Positions 1-6,819 of a stretch of DNA of 7,289 nt are shown here, one piece after another. The notes beneath the pieces were generated by a model. That model made no database searches. It was given only the letters and a program-made list of their open reading frames with translations, and was not told the origin of the DNA. Each line of letters starts with the position of its first letter. Within the stretch, counting starts at the first letter, position 1. The translations under genes and the position numbers were made by a program. This DNA is from Betaproteobacteria bacterium (GTDB lineage Bacteria > Pseudomonadota > Gammaproteobacteria > Burkholderiales > Burkholderiaceae): the NCBI GenBank assembly GCA_015654605.1, contig JAATGO010000104.1, positions 1-7,289 of the forward strand. Direction: 5' to 3'.

Positions 1-958
1 AGCGATCGCTACTTTTGTTGGCATGCCAAGAGCGCTCTATTTCGTCAATGGCTATATGGCGAATGTTGGCATCATACCGGCGTTGGTAAAAGCCGGTGAC
101 ACCATCTTTTCTGATCGGCTCAATCATGCCTGTCTGATTGATGGAGCACGTTTATCCAATGCCGAATTTCGTGTCTACCCGCATGGTGACATGGCACGCT
201 TAGAGCATCTCCTGGCAAAAAATACCAGTCCTCGCAAGCTCATTCTCAGCGATGCTGTATTCAGCATGGATGGCACGATCGCCCCAATACCGGAACTGAT
301 TGCTCTGTGTGAGCGCTATGATGCCTGGCTTTTGCTCGACGATGCCCATGGCTTCGGCGTGCTTGGCCCACAAGGACGTGGCAGTATGTCTCATTTCGCA
401 TTGCCATCCTCTGACAAACTTTCGCGCGTAATCTATATGGCTACGCTTGGAAAAGCTGCTGGAGTTGCGGGAGCTTTTGTTGCAGGAAATGCTACAGTGA
501 TTGAATGGTTGATGCAAACCGCGCGCACCTATATTTTTGCCACAGCAGCTCCCCCTGTATTGGCATCGTCCTTACTCGCCAGCTTGCAACTGATTGAATA
601 CGGTGACGCGCGTCGACAACATCTGCAAAACCTGATCACGCAATTGCGAGAAGGACTCTCCTCATTGCCGTGGCATTTATTACCATCAGAAACTGCCATT
701 CAGCCGCTCATCGTGAAAGACAACCAGCTTGCATTGGATCTCATGCAAGGCCTGCGTGAGCAGGGTATTTGGGTACCTGCCATACGACCGCCCACTGTTC
801 CCAAACATACCGCACGTCTACGTATCAGCTTGTCAGCAATACATAACCATGCACATGTTAATCAACTCATTGCGGCATTAACACTACTCGCATCCAAAAC
901 CGCGAATGTAAAACACACTAATCAAGGCCACACTCAAGGAGTATCGATTGAAGCCTAA
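1..958 (+). CDS. bioF: 8-amino-7-oxononanoate synthase (KAPA synthase), 5' partial
   Basis: PLP-dependent cytosolic enzyme of the alpha-oxoamine synthase family; it condenses a pimeloyl thioester with L-alanine to give KAPA, the first step of biotin ring assembly. The reading frame is open from base 2, and the residues before the ATG at 23 (AIATFVG) fit the family just upstream of the RALYF segment. The gene therefore begins outside the window and the ATG at 23 is internal. Roughly 70 N-terminal residues are missing relative to the usual length of about 385. Visible landmarks, numbering that Met as 1: the DRLNHA segment with the PLP-stacking His35, SMDG at 81-84, the PLP-binding DDAHG at 106-110, the Schiff-base lysine K144 in TLGKAAG, and IRPPTVP near the C terminus. 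About 25 poorly conserved residues follow the usual family end; that tail holds the ribosome-binding site of bioA, which overlaps by 11 bases. The promoter lies outside the window. Identity is secure. Confidence 0.96.
   Translation, partial: AIATFVGMPRALYFVNGYMANVGIIPALVKAGDTIFSDRLNHACLIDGARLSNAEFRVYPHGDMARLEHLLAKNTSPRKLILSDAVFSMDGTIAPIPELIALCERYDAWLLLDDAHGFGVLGPQGRGSMSHFALPSSDKLSRVIYMATLGKAAGVAGAFVAGNATVIEWLMQTARTYIFATAAPPVLASSLLASLQLIEYGDARRQHLQNLITQLREGLSSLPWHLLPSETAIQPLIVKDNQLALDLMQGLREQGIWVPAIRPPTVPKHTARLRISLSAIHNHAHVNQLIAALTLLASKTANVKHTNQGHTQGVSIEA
936..941 (+). promoter_or_regulatory. Shine-Dalgarno site of bioA (AAGGAG)
   Basis: AAGGAG lies inside the last codons of bioF, 6 bases before the TTG at 948. 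This strong match with good spacing decides the bioA start. The next in-frame ATG would remove the conserved WHPCTQ segment, so the TTG is the credible start. Confidence 0.85.
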
Positions 959-2312
959 TGCATTATCCTCACCATCGTTAGTAGAACGCAGTCTCCAGAG
1001 CGTCTGGCATCCCTGCACACAGATGCAGCACCACGAAACCGTACCCTTAACTGCCATCAACCGTGGGCAAGGGGCCTGGCTGTACGATACCAATGGCAAA
1101 CGCTATCTGGATGCCATCAGCTCCTGGTGGGTAAATCTATTTGGTCACGCCAACCCACGCATTGGCGATGCCCTCAAAGAGCAATTGGATCAACTTGAAC
1201 ATGCCATGCTGGCTGGGTTCACCCATGAACCTGTAGTGAACCTGTCAGAGCGACTATCCGCATTAACCGGACATGCCCTTGGACATTGTTTCTATGCCGG
1301 TGATGGTGCTTCGGCCGTAGAAATCGCGCTAAAAATGAGTTTTCATAGCTGGCGCAATCTAAATCAGGGAAACAAGCAGGAATTTGTCTGCCTGCAAGGT
1401 AGCTACCATGGAGAAACAATTGGCGCATTGGCAGTGACTGACGTCAGTCTGTTTCGCGACGCTTACGGGCCATTGTTACGCCAGGCGCACGTCGTCATGT
1501 CTCCTGATGCACGTAACGCCTTGGCTGGGGAAACGGCAGCAGATGTAGCACAGCGTGCGATCGAGGCCATGGAAGCATTACTGCAACAACGCGCATCTCA
1601 CATTGCAGCGGTAATCATCGAACCTCTCGTACAATGCGCTACTGGTATGGCAATGCATGACCCCTCCTATTTAGCGGCAATACGACGCCTTTGCGATCGC
1701 TATCAAGTACATTTGATTTTCGATGAAATTGCAGTGGGCTGTGGTCGAACAGGGACGTTCTTTGCAGCTGAGCAAGGTACTTCCCACACTATTGATGGCA
1801 AACCTGTCTGGCCGGATATGCTGTGCCTGTCAAAAGGGATTAGTGGTGGCTATCTCCCCTTGGCACTGGTGATGAGTACAGATACCATCTATGATGCCTT
1901 TTACGATAGTGATGTCAAGCGAGGTTTTCTGCATTCCCATTCCTACTCGGGTAATCCTTTGGCCTGTCGTGCAGCTCTCGCAACACTCGATATTTTTGAG
2001 CAAGACAATGTTCTCCAATCCAATCGCCAACGTGCGAACAACATCACCACGGCTTTGCAAAAGTTGAAAGAGCACCCGCACATTCGCCATTTCCGGCAGC
2101 GCGGCATGATCTGGGCATTTGATGCCATTATTGAAGATAGCGCTGCGGCCAACAGTTTTTCGCAACGTTTTTATACAGCAGCCCTGCAACAGGGCTTGTT
2201 GTTGCGCCCGATTGGACGCACTGTCTATATCATGCCTCCCTATATTCTGGATGAAGAGCAGTGCCAGATATTGGGAGAACGTACCACAGCTGTCTTTGAT
2301 ATGATCATGTAA
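948..2312 (+). CDS. bioA: Adenosylmethionine--8-amino-7-oxononanoate aminotransferase (DAPA aminotransferase)
   Basis: PLP-dependent class III aminotransferase that moves the amino group of S-adenosylmethionine onto KAPA to give DAPA. The protein is 454 residues, close to the family norm of about 430-450. Landmarks: WHPCTQ at 20-25 (substrate pocket), [10 protein letters not shown] at 58-67, GDGASAVE at 118-125 (cofactor phosphate loop), SYHGET at 152-157 with the ring-stacking Tyr153, the FDE motif with Asp259 that contacts the pyridine nitrogen, the Schiff-base lysine K296 in LSKGISGG, and [12 protein letters not shown] at 329-340. The E. coli enzyme has Tyr in the WHPYT position; here it is Cys23, a variant I recall from other proteobacterial BioA proteins. 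The start is TTG at 948, overlapping bioF by 11 bases, supported by AAGGAG at 936-941. Only one base separates its stop from bioD. Identity is secure; the start is well supported. Confidence 0.97.
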   Translation: MKPNALSSPSLVERSLQSVWHPCTQMQHHETVPLTAINRGQGAWLYDTNGKRYLDAISSWWVNLFGHANPRIGDALKEQLDQLEHAMLAGFTHEPVVNLSERLSALTGHALGHCFYAGDGASAVEIALKMSFHSWRNLNQGNKQEFVCLQGSYHGETIGALAVTDVSLFRDAYGPLLRQAHVVMSPDARNALAGETAADVAQRAIEAMEALLQQRASHIAAVIIEPLVQCATGMAMHDPSYLAAIRRLCDRYQVHLIFDEIAVGCGRTGTFFAAEQGTSHTIDGKPVWPDMLCLSKGISGGYLPLALVMSTDTIYDAFYDSDVKRGFLHSHSYSGNPLACRAALATLDIFEQDNVLQSNRQRANNITTALQKLKEHPHIRHFRQRGMIWAFDAIIEDSAAANSFSQRFYTAALQQGLLLRPIGRTVYIMPPYILDEEQCQILGERTTAVFDMIM

Positions 2313-2313
2313 C

Positions 2314-3087
2314 ATGCATAATCCACATTGCGCCTATTTTGTCGCTGGTACCGACACGGGTGTTGGGAAAACGCTGATTGCGGCAACTCTTTTGCACGTA
2401 CTAACGCACAGCGGTATACGTAGTGCTGGCATGAAACCCATTGCTGCGGGAGCGATACCATTTCACGATCAGTGGCAAAGCGAAGATGCCAATGCGTTAA
2501 TAGCACAAGCCAGCGTGCAGCTTCCTCCCGAACTCATCACCCCTTATCTACTACAACAACCGACGGCACCACATATCGCTGCTGCTGCAGAAGGCAAGAC
2601 AATTTCTCTGTCCCATATCATCAACTGCTACCGACAAATAGAGACTCTCGCTGATGTGATCATCGTCGAGGGAACGGGAGGTTTTCAAGTACCGTTAAAT
2701 CAGTACGAAGATACTGCCGATCTGGCACAGGCGCTTGGTTTACCCGTGATTCTAGTGGTTGGTATGCGACTGGGCTGCATCAACCATGCACTGCTCAGCG
2801 CTCAAGCTATTACAGCACGTGGGTTATCGTTGGCAGGGTGGATCGCCAACGATATTGACCCTCATTTACTCAACCGTCAACAAACGATTGATACTCTTGC
2901 AGCGCGTATTCATGCACCGTTAATCGGTCACGTACCATCACAAATCGTCGATTCACTTTCGTATCATGCGACAGTTGCCGCAACAGCCCGCCACTTGCAG
3001 GTATCCCTTTTGCCTGGCTGGCCTTGCGCACCTGCCACTTCCCTTATCGCTCATTCCCCTTATTCAAAGGAACCCGGCCATGTCTGA
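2314..3087 (+). CDS. bioD: ATP-dependent dethiobiotin synthetase
   Basis: Cytosolic P-loop enzyme that carboxylates DAPA with CO2 and ATP and closes the ureido ring to give dethiobiotin. Landmarks in the 257-residue protein: the Walker A loop GTDTGVGKT at 12-20, Lys41 in GMKPIAAG (the conserved second lysine), and VEGTGG at 118-123, the acidic and glycine segment that binds magnesium and the DAPA site. It is about 30 residues longer than E. coli BioD (about 225); part of the excess is a proline-rich C-terminal tail after LQVSLLPG that shows no family motif and carries the bioB ribosome-binding site. The ATG at 2314 follows the bioA stop after one base, with no clear Shine-Dalgarno sequence upstream, so ribosomes probably reinitiate after bioA. 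It overlaps bioB by 8 bases. Identity is secure. Confidence 0.96.
   Translation: MHNPHCAYFVAGTDTGVGKTLIAATLLHVLTHSGIRSAGMKPIAAGAIPFHDQWQSEDANALIAQASVQLPPELITPYLLQQPTAPHIAAAAEGKTISLSHIINCYRQIETLADVIIVEGTGGFQVPLNQYEDTADLAQALGLPVILVVGMRLGCINHALLSAQAITARGLSLAGWIANDIDPHLLNRQQTIDTLAARIHAPLIGHVPSQIVDSLSYHATVAATARHLQVSLLPGWPCAPATSLIAHSPYSKEPGHV
3066..3071 (+). promoter_or_regulatory. Shine-Dalgarno site of bioB (AAAGGA)
   Basis: AAAGGA lies within the 3' end of bioD, 8 bases before the ATG at 3080. It supports that ATG over the longer open frame that begins at 2966 inside bioD. Confidence 0.8.
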
Positions 3088-4090
3088 AATTTCTATTCAT
3101 TTCCATAAGCCAGAACAAATCATCAGTCTAGCTCCCGAGGCTGTCTGGCCACTTGAGCAAGTCGTACAATTATTCAATATGCCGTTTAATGATTTGATAT
3201 TTCGGGCACAACAAGTTCATCGAGAAAATTTTGACCCATTAGAAGTAGAACTGGCGACTTTACTTTCCATCAAGACAGGCGGCTGTCCGGAAGACTGCGG
3301 CTACTGTCCACAAGCCGCGCGCTATGACACTGGGGTTGTCGCACAAAAGATATTACCGCTGGAAACCGTGCTTGACGTTGCCCGCAAAGCCAAAGCCAAT
3401 GGCGCTACTCGCTTTTGTATGGGAGCTGCCTGGCGCGAACCCAAAGATCGTGATCTGGAATATGTTGAAGACATGGTACGTGAGGTCAAGGCCCTCGGGC
3501 TGGAAACTTGTGCCACACTGGGTATGTTGAATAAGCATCAAGCAGAACGTCTGCAACAGGCGGGTCTAGATTACTACAACCATAATCTTGACACTGCTCC
3601 TGAACTCTATGGAAATATTATCTCCACTCGCGACTATCAAAATCGACTTGATACCATCGAACATGTACGCGACGTCGGTGTCAAAGTATGCTGCGGTGGT
3701 ATCGTCGGTATGGGAGAATCCAGACTCCAGCGCGCTGGCCTAGTGGCACAACTGGCTAACATGACGCCTTATCCTGAATCAGTCCCTGTCAACAATCTGG
3801 TACAGGTTGAAGGTACCCCGCTGTATGGTACAGAAGCCCTTGATCTGTTGGAATTCGTGCGTACGATTGCTGTAGCACGTATTACCATGCCCAAAGCCAG
3901 GGTTCGACTCTCAGCAGGCAGAAGCAAAATGCCAGAAGCTATTCAGGTACTCTGCTTTATGGCCGGCGCCAATTCGATTTTCTATGGGGATAAATTGTTG
4001 ACGACAGATAATGCCGACATCATGCACGATCATGCATTGCTGGAGAAATTAGGCATGCATAGTAAAGTAGTAGCAGGTGACAATACTTGA
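3080..4090 (+). CDS. bioB: Biotin synthase (radical SAM)
   Basis: Radical SAM enzyme that inserts sulfur into dethiobiotin to make biotin, the last step of the pathway. The protein is 336 residues, normal for the family. The radical SAM [4Fe-4S] cluster ligands are Cys69, Cys73 and Cys76 in [12 protein letters not shown]. The ligands of the auxiliary [2Fe-2S] cluster that supplies sulfur are also all present: Cys113, Cys144, Cys204 and Arg276, at a constant offset of 16 from E. coli Cys97, Cys128, Cys188 and Arg260. Other family segments are [12 protein letters not shown] and the C-terminal [17 protein letters not shown]. The start is ATG 3080, preceded by AAAGGA and overlapping the end of bioD by 8 bases; the open frame reaches back to 2966, but that extension only reads bioD out of frame. 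This is the last gene of the bio operon. The enzyme should be active. Confidence 0.97.
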   Translation: MSEISIHFHKPEQIISLAPEAVWPLEQVVQLFNMPFNDLIFRAQQVHRENFDPLEVELATLLSIKTGGCPEDCGYCPQAARYDTGVVAQKILPLETVLDVARKAKANGATRFCMGAAWREPKDRDLEYVEDMVREVKALGLETCATLGMLNKHQAERLQQAGLDYYNHNLDTAPELYGNIISTRDYQNRLDTIEHVRDVGVKVCCGGIVGMGESRLQRAGLVAQLANMTPYPESVPVNNLVQVEGTPLYGTEALDLLEFVRTIAVARITMPKARVRLSAGRSKMPEAIQVLCFMAGANSIFYGDKLLTTDNADIMHDHALLEKLGMHSKVVAGDNT

Positions 4091-4124
4091 GCTTGAGCAG
4101 ATCAGCACATTGATTTGATATCAC

Positions 4125-4149
4125 TCCCTTCCTATTCTCAAGGAAGGGA
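4125..4149. terminator. Stem-loop between convergent operons, candidate bidirectional terminator
   Basis: A perfect 9-bp inverted repeat (TCCCTTCCT at 4125-4133 pairing with AGGAAGGGA at 4141-4149) encloses a 7-base loop. It sits in the 71-base gap between the bioB stop and the sco stop, where both operons need to end. No run of T follows the stem on either strand, so it is not a textbook intrinsic terminator. It may block read-through with Rho or protect 3' ends. The stem is certain; the function is inferred from position. Confidence 0.6.
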
Positions 4150-4161
4150 ATGTCAACACTG

Positions 4162-4764
4162 CTACGCAGGAGTGCCTGACAACAAAAGCTTCAAGTCATG
4201 GACAATGGGTTCTGGCCCTTGATCATGCCGTACAAACAAGCGGATATGTCCCTGTGGGTCAAACACGTAACTACCAGCGGTGTGATCCATCGTATAACTG
4301 CCTTCTGTCTTACCTGGCACTTTTTGGAAAAATACTTTGAACTCCTTGGCAACCTTTTCTGTTTCTTCCTCATTGCCATACAGCCCAATAAAACGAGAAT
4401 CAAAACCTGGCACATATTGCGCCAGTAATGCCTGCGTATCACGGGCCGGGTCAATGGTGACGAATAATACCTGCACTTTATCTGCCAATGGTCCGAGCTG
4501 TTTCATCACCTCTGACATTTCCACCATGGTGGTAGGGCATACATCCGGGCACTGGGTATAGCCAAAGAACATGACCACAGCCTTGCCTTTAAAATCAGCC
4601 AGTTTACTTGGCTTACCATGATGATCAGTCAGTGCAAAGTCCTGAGCATAACCCAATCCGCTAATATCGGCATTGATAAATTTCTCACTGGCAGCTTCCT
4701 TATTACAGGCTACCATCAAGAATGCCAATGCTGCCAGGCAAATAGTAGAAAAGAAATGTTTCAC
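4162..4764 (-). CDS. Sco1/SenC family copper chaperone lipoprotein
   Basis: Membrane-anchored periplasmic thioredoxin-fold protein that delivers copper to, or reduces, the CuA site of cytochrome oxidase subunit II. The protein is 200 residues from the GTG at 4764. A short lipoprotein signal ends in LMVAC, with Cys20 as the likely lipidated residue. The copper-binding pair Cys72 and Cys76 lies in [13 protein letters not shown], and the third ligand, His161, in [11 protein letters not shown]; all three residues needed for Sco function are present. A TTG three bases upstream is also possible, but GTG sits 6 bases from the GAGG Shine-Dalgarno sequence and overlaps the ctaB stop in a GTGA arrangement, so GTG is preferred. 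It is the last gene of a ctaA-ctaB-sco block, which fits oxidase assembly. It could be named sco or senC; I leave the symbol open. Confidence 0.93.
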   Translation of the reverse strand: MKHFFSTICLAALAFLMVACNKEAASEKFINADISGLGYAQDFALTDHHGKPSKLADFKGKAVVMFFGYTQCPDVCPTTMVEMSEVMKQLGPLADKVQVLFVTIDPARDTQALLAQYVPGFDSRFIGLYGNEEETEKVAKEFKVFFQKVPGKTEGSYTMDHTAGSYVFDPQGHIRLFVRHDQGPEPIVHDLKLLLSGTPA

Positions 4765-5657
4765 CAAAAACCTCGGAATAACAAATAATGATCTACCAAT
4801 AATGCGGCAAACAGCAATGATAGATAAATAATCGAATACGCAAAGGTACGACGCGCTATCTGATCAGTGTAATGCCGATATATTTGCCATACATACCAGA
4901 AGAAAATGGCGCCGAGAATAATAGCACTGACCAAATAGATCAGCCCGCTCATCCCTACCGCAAAAGGTAACAAGGTAATCGCAAGCAGTGCAATGGTATA
5001 CAACAAGATGTGCAGCTGCGTAACTTTCATGCCATGGGTAATCGGCAACATCGGCAATCCTGATTTGACGTAATCATCACGCCGATACAATGCCAATGCC
5101 CAAAAATGCGGTGGTGTCCAAAGAAAAATGATCAACACCAATAGCCATGCCTGCATGGGAACGTCGTTGGCAACCGCGGCCCATCCCAATGCAGGCGGCA
5201 TCGCACCGGACAAACCACCGATTACGATATTTTGTGGCGTCGTCGGTTTCAGGATGATAGTGTAAATCACGGCGTATCCGACAAAGGTAGCGAAGGTTAA
5301 CCACATCGTCAAAGGATTGACCAGATGGTATAGCACCCACATACCCAGTCCACCTATCACACCAGAAAACACGAGTGTCTGCGTAACGGTAATTTCACCA
5401 CGTGCCATGGGCCTACGCGACGTGCGTGTCATGCGGGAATCAATCTCGCGCTCTACCAGGCAATTAATCGCAAATGCAGACCCCGCTAGCAACCAGATAC
5501 CTAAGGTAGCAAAAAAGAGCCGATGCCAGTCAGGAACCTCTGGTGTTGCCAACAACATGCCAATAACGGCGCAAAAAACAGCCAGTTGCGTCACACGCGG
5601 CTTGGTCAGCGCCCAATACTGGGAAAGTCGATTTTGTTGTACTGTTAATGTTGTCAT
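4761..5657 (-). CDS. ctaB: Protoheme IX farnesyltransferase (heme O synthase)
   Basis: Integral membrane prenyltransferase of the UbiA family that attaches a farnesyl group to heme B to make heme O, the precursor of heme A. The protein is 298 residues, normal for the family (also called CyoE). The first polyprenyl-diphosphate/magnesium motif is at 65-73 (Asn65, Glu69, Asp73), followed by TRTSRRP at 78-83. The second conserved region is at 179-205: [18 protein letters not shown], then LPMLP. Several long hydrophobic stretches match the usual multi-helix membrane topology. It starts at ATG 5657, 71 bases after the ctaA stop and without an obvious Shine-Dalgarno sequence. Its TGA stop overlaps the GTG start of the sco gene, a sign of coupled translation. 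Identity is secure; the partner enzyme ctaA lies directly upstream. Confidence 0.96.
   Translation of the reverse strand: MTTLTVQQNRLSQYWALTKPRVTQLAVFCAVIGMLLATPEVPDWHRLFFATLGIWLLAGSAFAINCLVEREIDSRMTRTSRRPMARGEITVTQTLVFSGVIGGLGMWVLYHLVNPLTMWLTFATFVGYAVIYTIILKPTTPQNIVIGGLSGAMPPALGWAAVANDVPMQAWLLVLIIFLWTPPHFWALALYRRDDYVKSGLPMLPITHGMKVTQLHILLYTIALLAITLLPFAVGMSGLIYLVSAIILGAIFFWYVWQIYRHYTDQIARRTFAYSIIYLSLLFAALLVDHYLLFRGFW
4771..4774 (-). promoter_or_regulatory. Shine-Dalgarno site of the sco gene (GAGG)
   Basis: Read on the minus strand, GAGG lies 6 bases before the GTG at 4764 and only 3 bases before the alternative TTG at 4767. The spacing favours the GTG. The site falls within the last codons of ctaB. 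Confidence 0.6.
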
Positions 5658-5728
5658 ATCAATCTGTCAGCATATGCTTGCGCGCGAGACGTATGTTTCT
5701 TTGTGCGAAGAGTATGAGAAAAGCCGCA
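5658..5728 (-). other. ctaA-ctaB intergenic gap
   Basis: This is the only non-coding gap of note inside the minus-strand block. It holds a 10-bp perfect palindrome, AGCATATGCT, at 5669-5678, about 12 bases before the ctaB start. I see no convincing promoter, terminator or small gene, and no good Shine-Dalgarno sequence for ctaB. Confidence 0.4.
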
Positions 5729-6814
5729 TTACGACGCTACCGCTACCGAAGCATACCGAGTCTGATAGTTTAACATGACCAGTAAAAGAACAAGTAAGGC
5801 CGCCCCACCATTATGGAGTACGGCAATGGCTAACGGCCAACTCAAATAAATGGTCGCCAATCCAGTGCATAACTGCGCCGCCAGGACAATCAGTAACCAG
5901 CGCCCCGTTTTCTGCAACCCAGAAATGTTCCAGGCCTTGTAACTTAACCAGACAATATATGCTGCCACGACAAAAGCAAAAGAACGATGCACCCAATGAA
6001 TTGCCGTTAATGCGGGGAATGGCAGAAAATCTCCCCCGGCAGTTCTCCCCAAATGTCGCCATAATGTGAAGCCATTGGCAAAATCCATGTGTGGTATCCA
6101 TTCCCCTTGGCACAGTGGAAAGTCAGAACATGCCAATGCCGCATAATTGGTACTGACCCAACCTCCCAGCGCAAGTTGTATCACCAGCAAGATCAATCCC
6201 ACTGTTGCTGGTAATACGAGTATTCGTGTGGTAGAGGTCGTCGTCCTGTGCATATTCTGGCGCGCCCCTGACCATGCCAATATGCCCAGTAAACACAAGC
6301 CTAGCAATAAATGCATCGTGACAATCACAGGCTGTAGCCGCATCGTCACTGTCCAGGCGCCAAAAGCTCCCTGCAAACACACAAAAAGAAACAGTACGCT
6401 GGGTATCCCCGGTGCAAACTGGGTATCGCGTCGCCTGGATCGAAGCCATCGGTACCATGCGATGATCATCGCTGTCACAATCAGTACACCTACCGCCATT
6501 GCCACATAACGATGAATCATTTCAATCCATGCTTTGGCAACCGTCACGGGACCCGTTGGCATGGCTTCCTGCGCAGCGCTAATTTTCTCATGTACCTGTA
6601 CAGGATTGGAGTGACCGTAACAACCTGGCCAGTCAGGACAGCCTAAACCAGAATCTGTCAGGCGCGTAAAGGCGCCAAACATAATCAGATCGAACGTGAG
6701 AAACAGCGTCACCCACACCAATTTGCGATATTTATTAGCGTCATCTGAAACCCAGACCAGGGTCAGCGGTATTAGCGCTACTAACACTCCCATCACGGCG
6801 AGTTGAAACAACAT
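5729..6814 (-). CDS. ctaA: Heme A synthase (COX15/CtaA family)
   Basis: Integral membrane enzyme that oxidises the C8 methyl group of heme O to the formyl group of heme A. The 361-residue protein (long bacterial type, about eight membrane helices) shows the internal duplication of the family. The first half has Cys59 and Cys65 in GCPDWPGCYGH, His101 in EMIHRY and His168 in TMHLLLG. The second half has Cys229 and Cys235 in CSDFPLCQGEW, His276 in HWVHRS and His334 in LHNGG. All four heme-ligand histidines and both cysteine pairs are present, so it should be functional. The start is the ATG at 6814, reading MLFQLAVMG and preceded by AGGA with an 8-base spacer. The frame stays open to 6994, but that extension is basic, Cys-rich, and unlike the family. 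The sequence is typical of betaproteobacteria. It follows the truncated coxB-like gene by 5 bases and precedes ctaB by 71. Confidence 0.96.
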   Translation of the reverse strand: MLFQLAVMGVLVALIPLTLVWVSDDANKYRKLVWVTLFLTFDLIMFGAFTRLTDSGLGCPDWPGCYGHSNPVQVHEKISAAQEAMPTGPVTVAKAWIEMIHRYVAMAVGVLIVTAMIIAWYRWLRSRRRDTQFAPGIPSVLFLFVCLQGAFGAWTVTMRLQPVIVTMHLLLGLCLLGILAWSGARQNMHRTTTSTTRILVLPATVGLILLVIQLALGGWVSTNYAALACSDFPLCQGEWIPHMDFANGFTLWRHLGRTAGGDFLPFPALTAIHWVHRSFAFVVAAYIVWLSYKAWNISGLQKTGRWLLIVLAAQLCTGLATIYLSWPLAIAVLHNGGAALLVLLLVMLNYQTRYASVAVAS

Positions 6815-6819
6815 AATGA

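Noticed and set aside
23..25. ATG at 23 as the start of bioF
   Set aside because: The frame is open to the window edge and the residues encoded before it match the family, so this Met is internal and the gene is cut by the window.
1..1700. GCGATCGC octamers at 2-9 and 1693-1700, resembling the cyanobacterial HIP1 repeat
   Set aside because: Only two copies occur, both within conserved codons of bioF and bioA, and the gene content is proteobacterial. Two copies may be chance or codon preference.
1830..2315. 161-residue minus-strand open frame within bioA
   Set aside because: It is antisense to the conserved C-terminal half of BioA and has no recognisable domain.
2966..3079. N-terminal extension of bioB back to 2966
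   Set aside because: It only reads the end of bioD in another frame and has no ribosome-binding site. The ATG at 3080 has AAAGGA and gives a normal-length BioB.
4091..4161. Small RNA or small protein in the bioB-sco gap
   Set aside because: The gap is 71 bases and is explained by the stem-loop; no promoter or start with a ribosome-binding site is visible.
5669..5678. Palindrome AGCATATGCT upstream of ctaB as a regulator site
   Set aside because: A single 10-bp palindrome with no flanking symmetry and no known matching operator is too weak to call.
5317..5778. 153-residue plus-strand open frame opposite ctaB and the end of ctaA
   Set aside because: It lies antisense to well-identified genes, has no family character and shows no ribosome-binding site; it is a shadow of ctaB.
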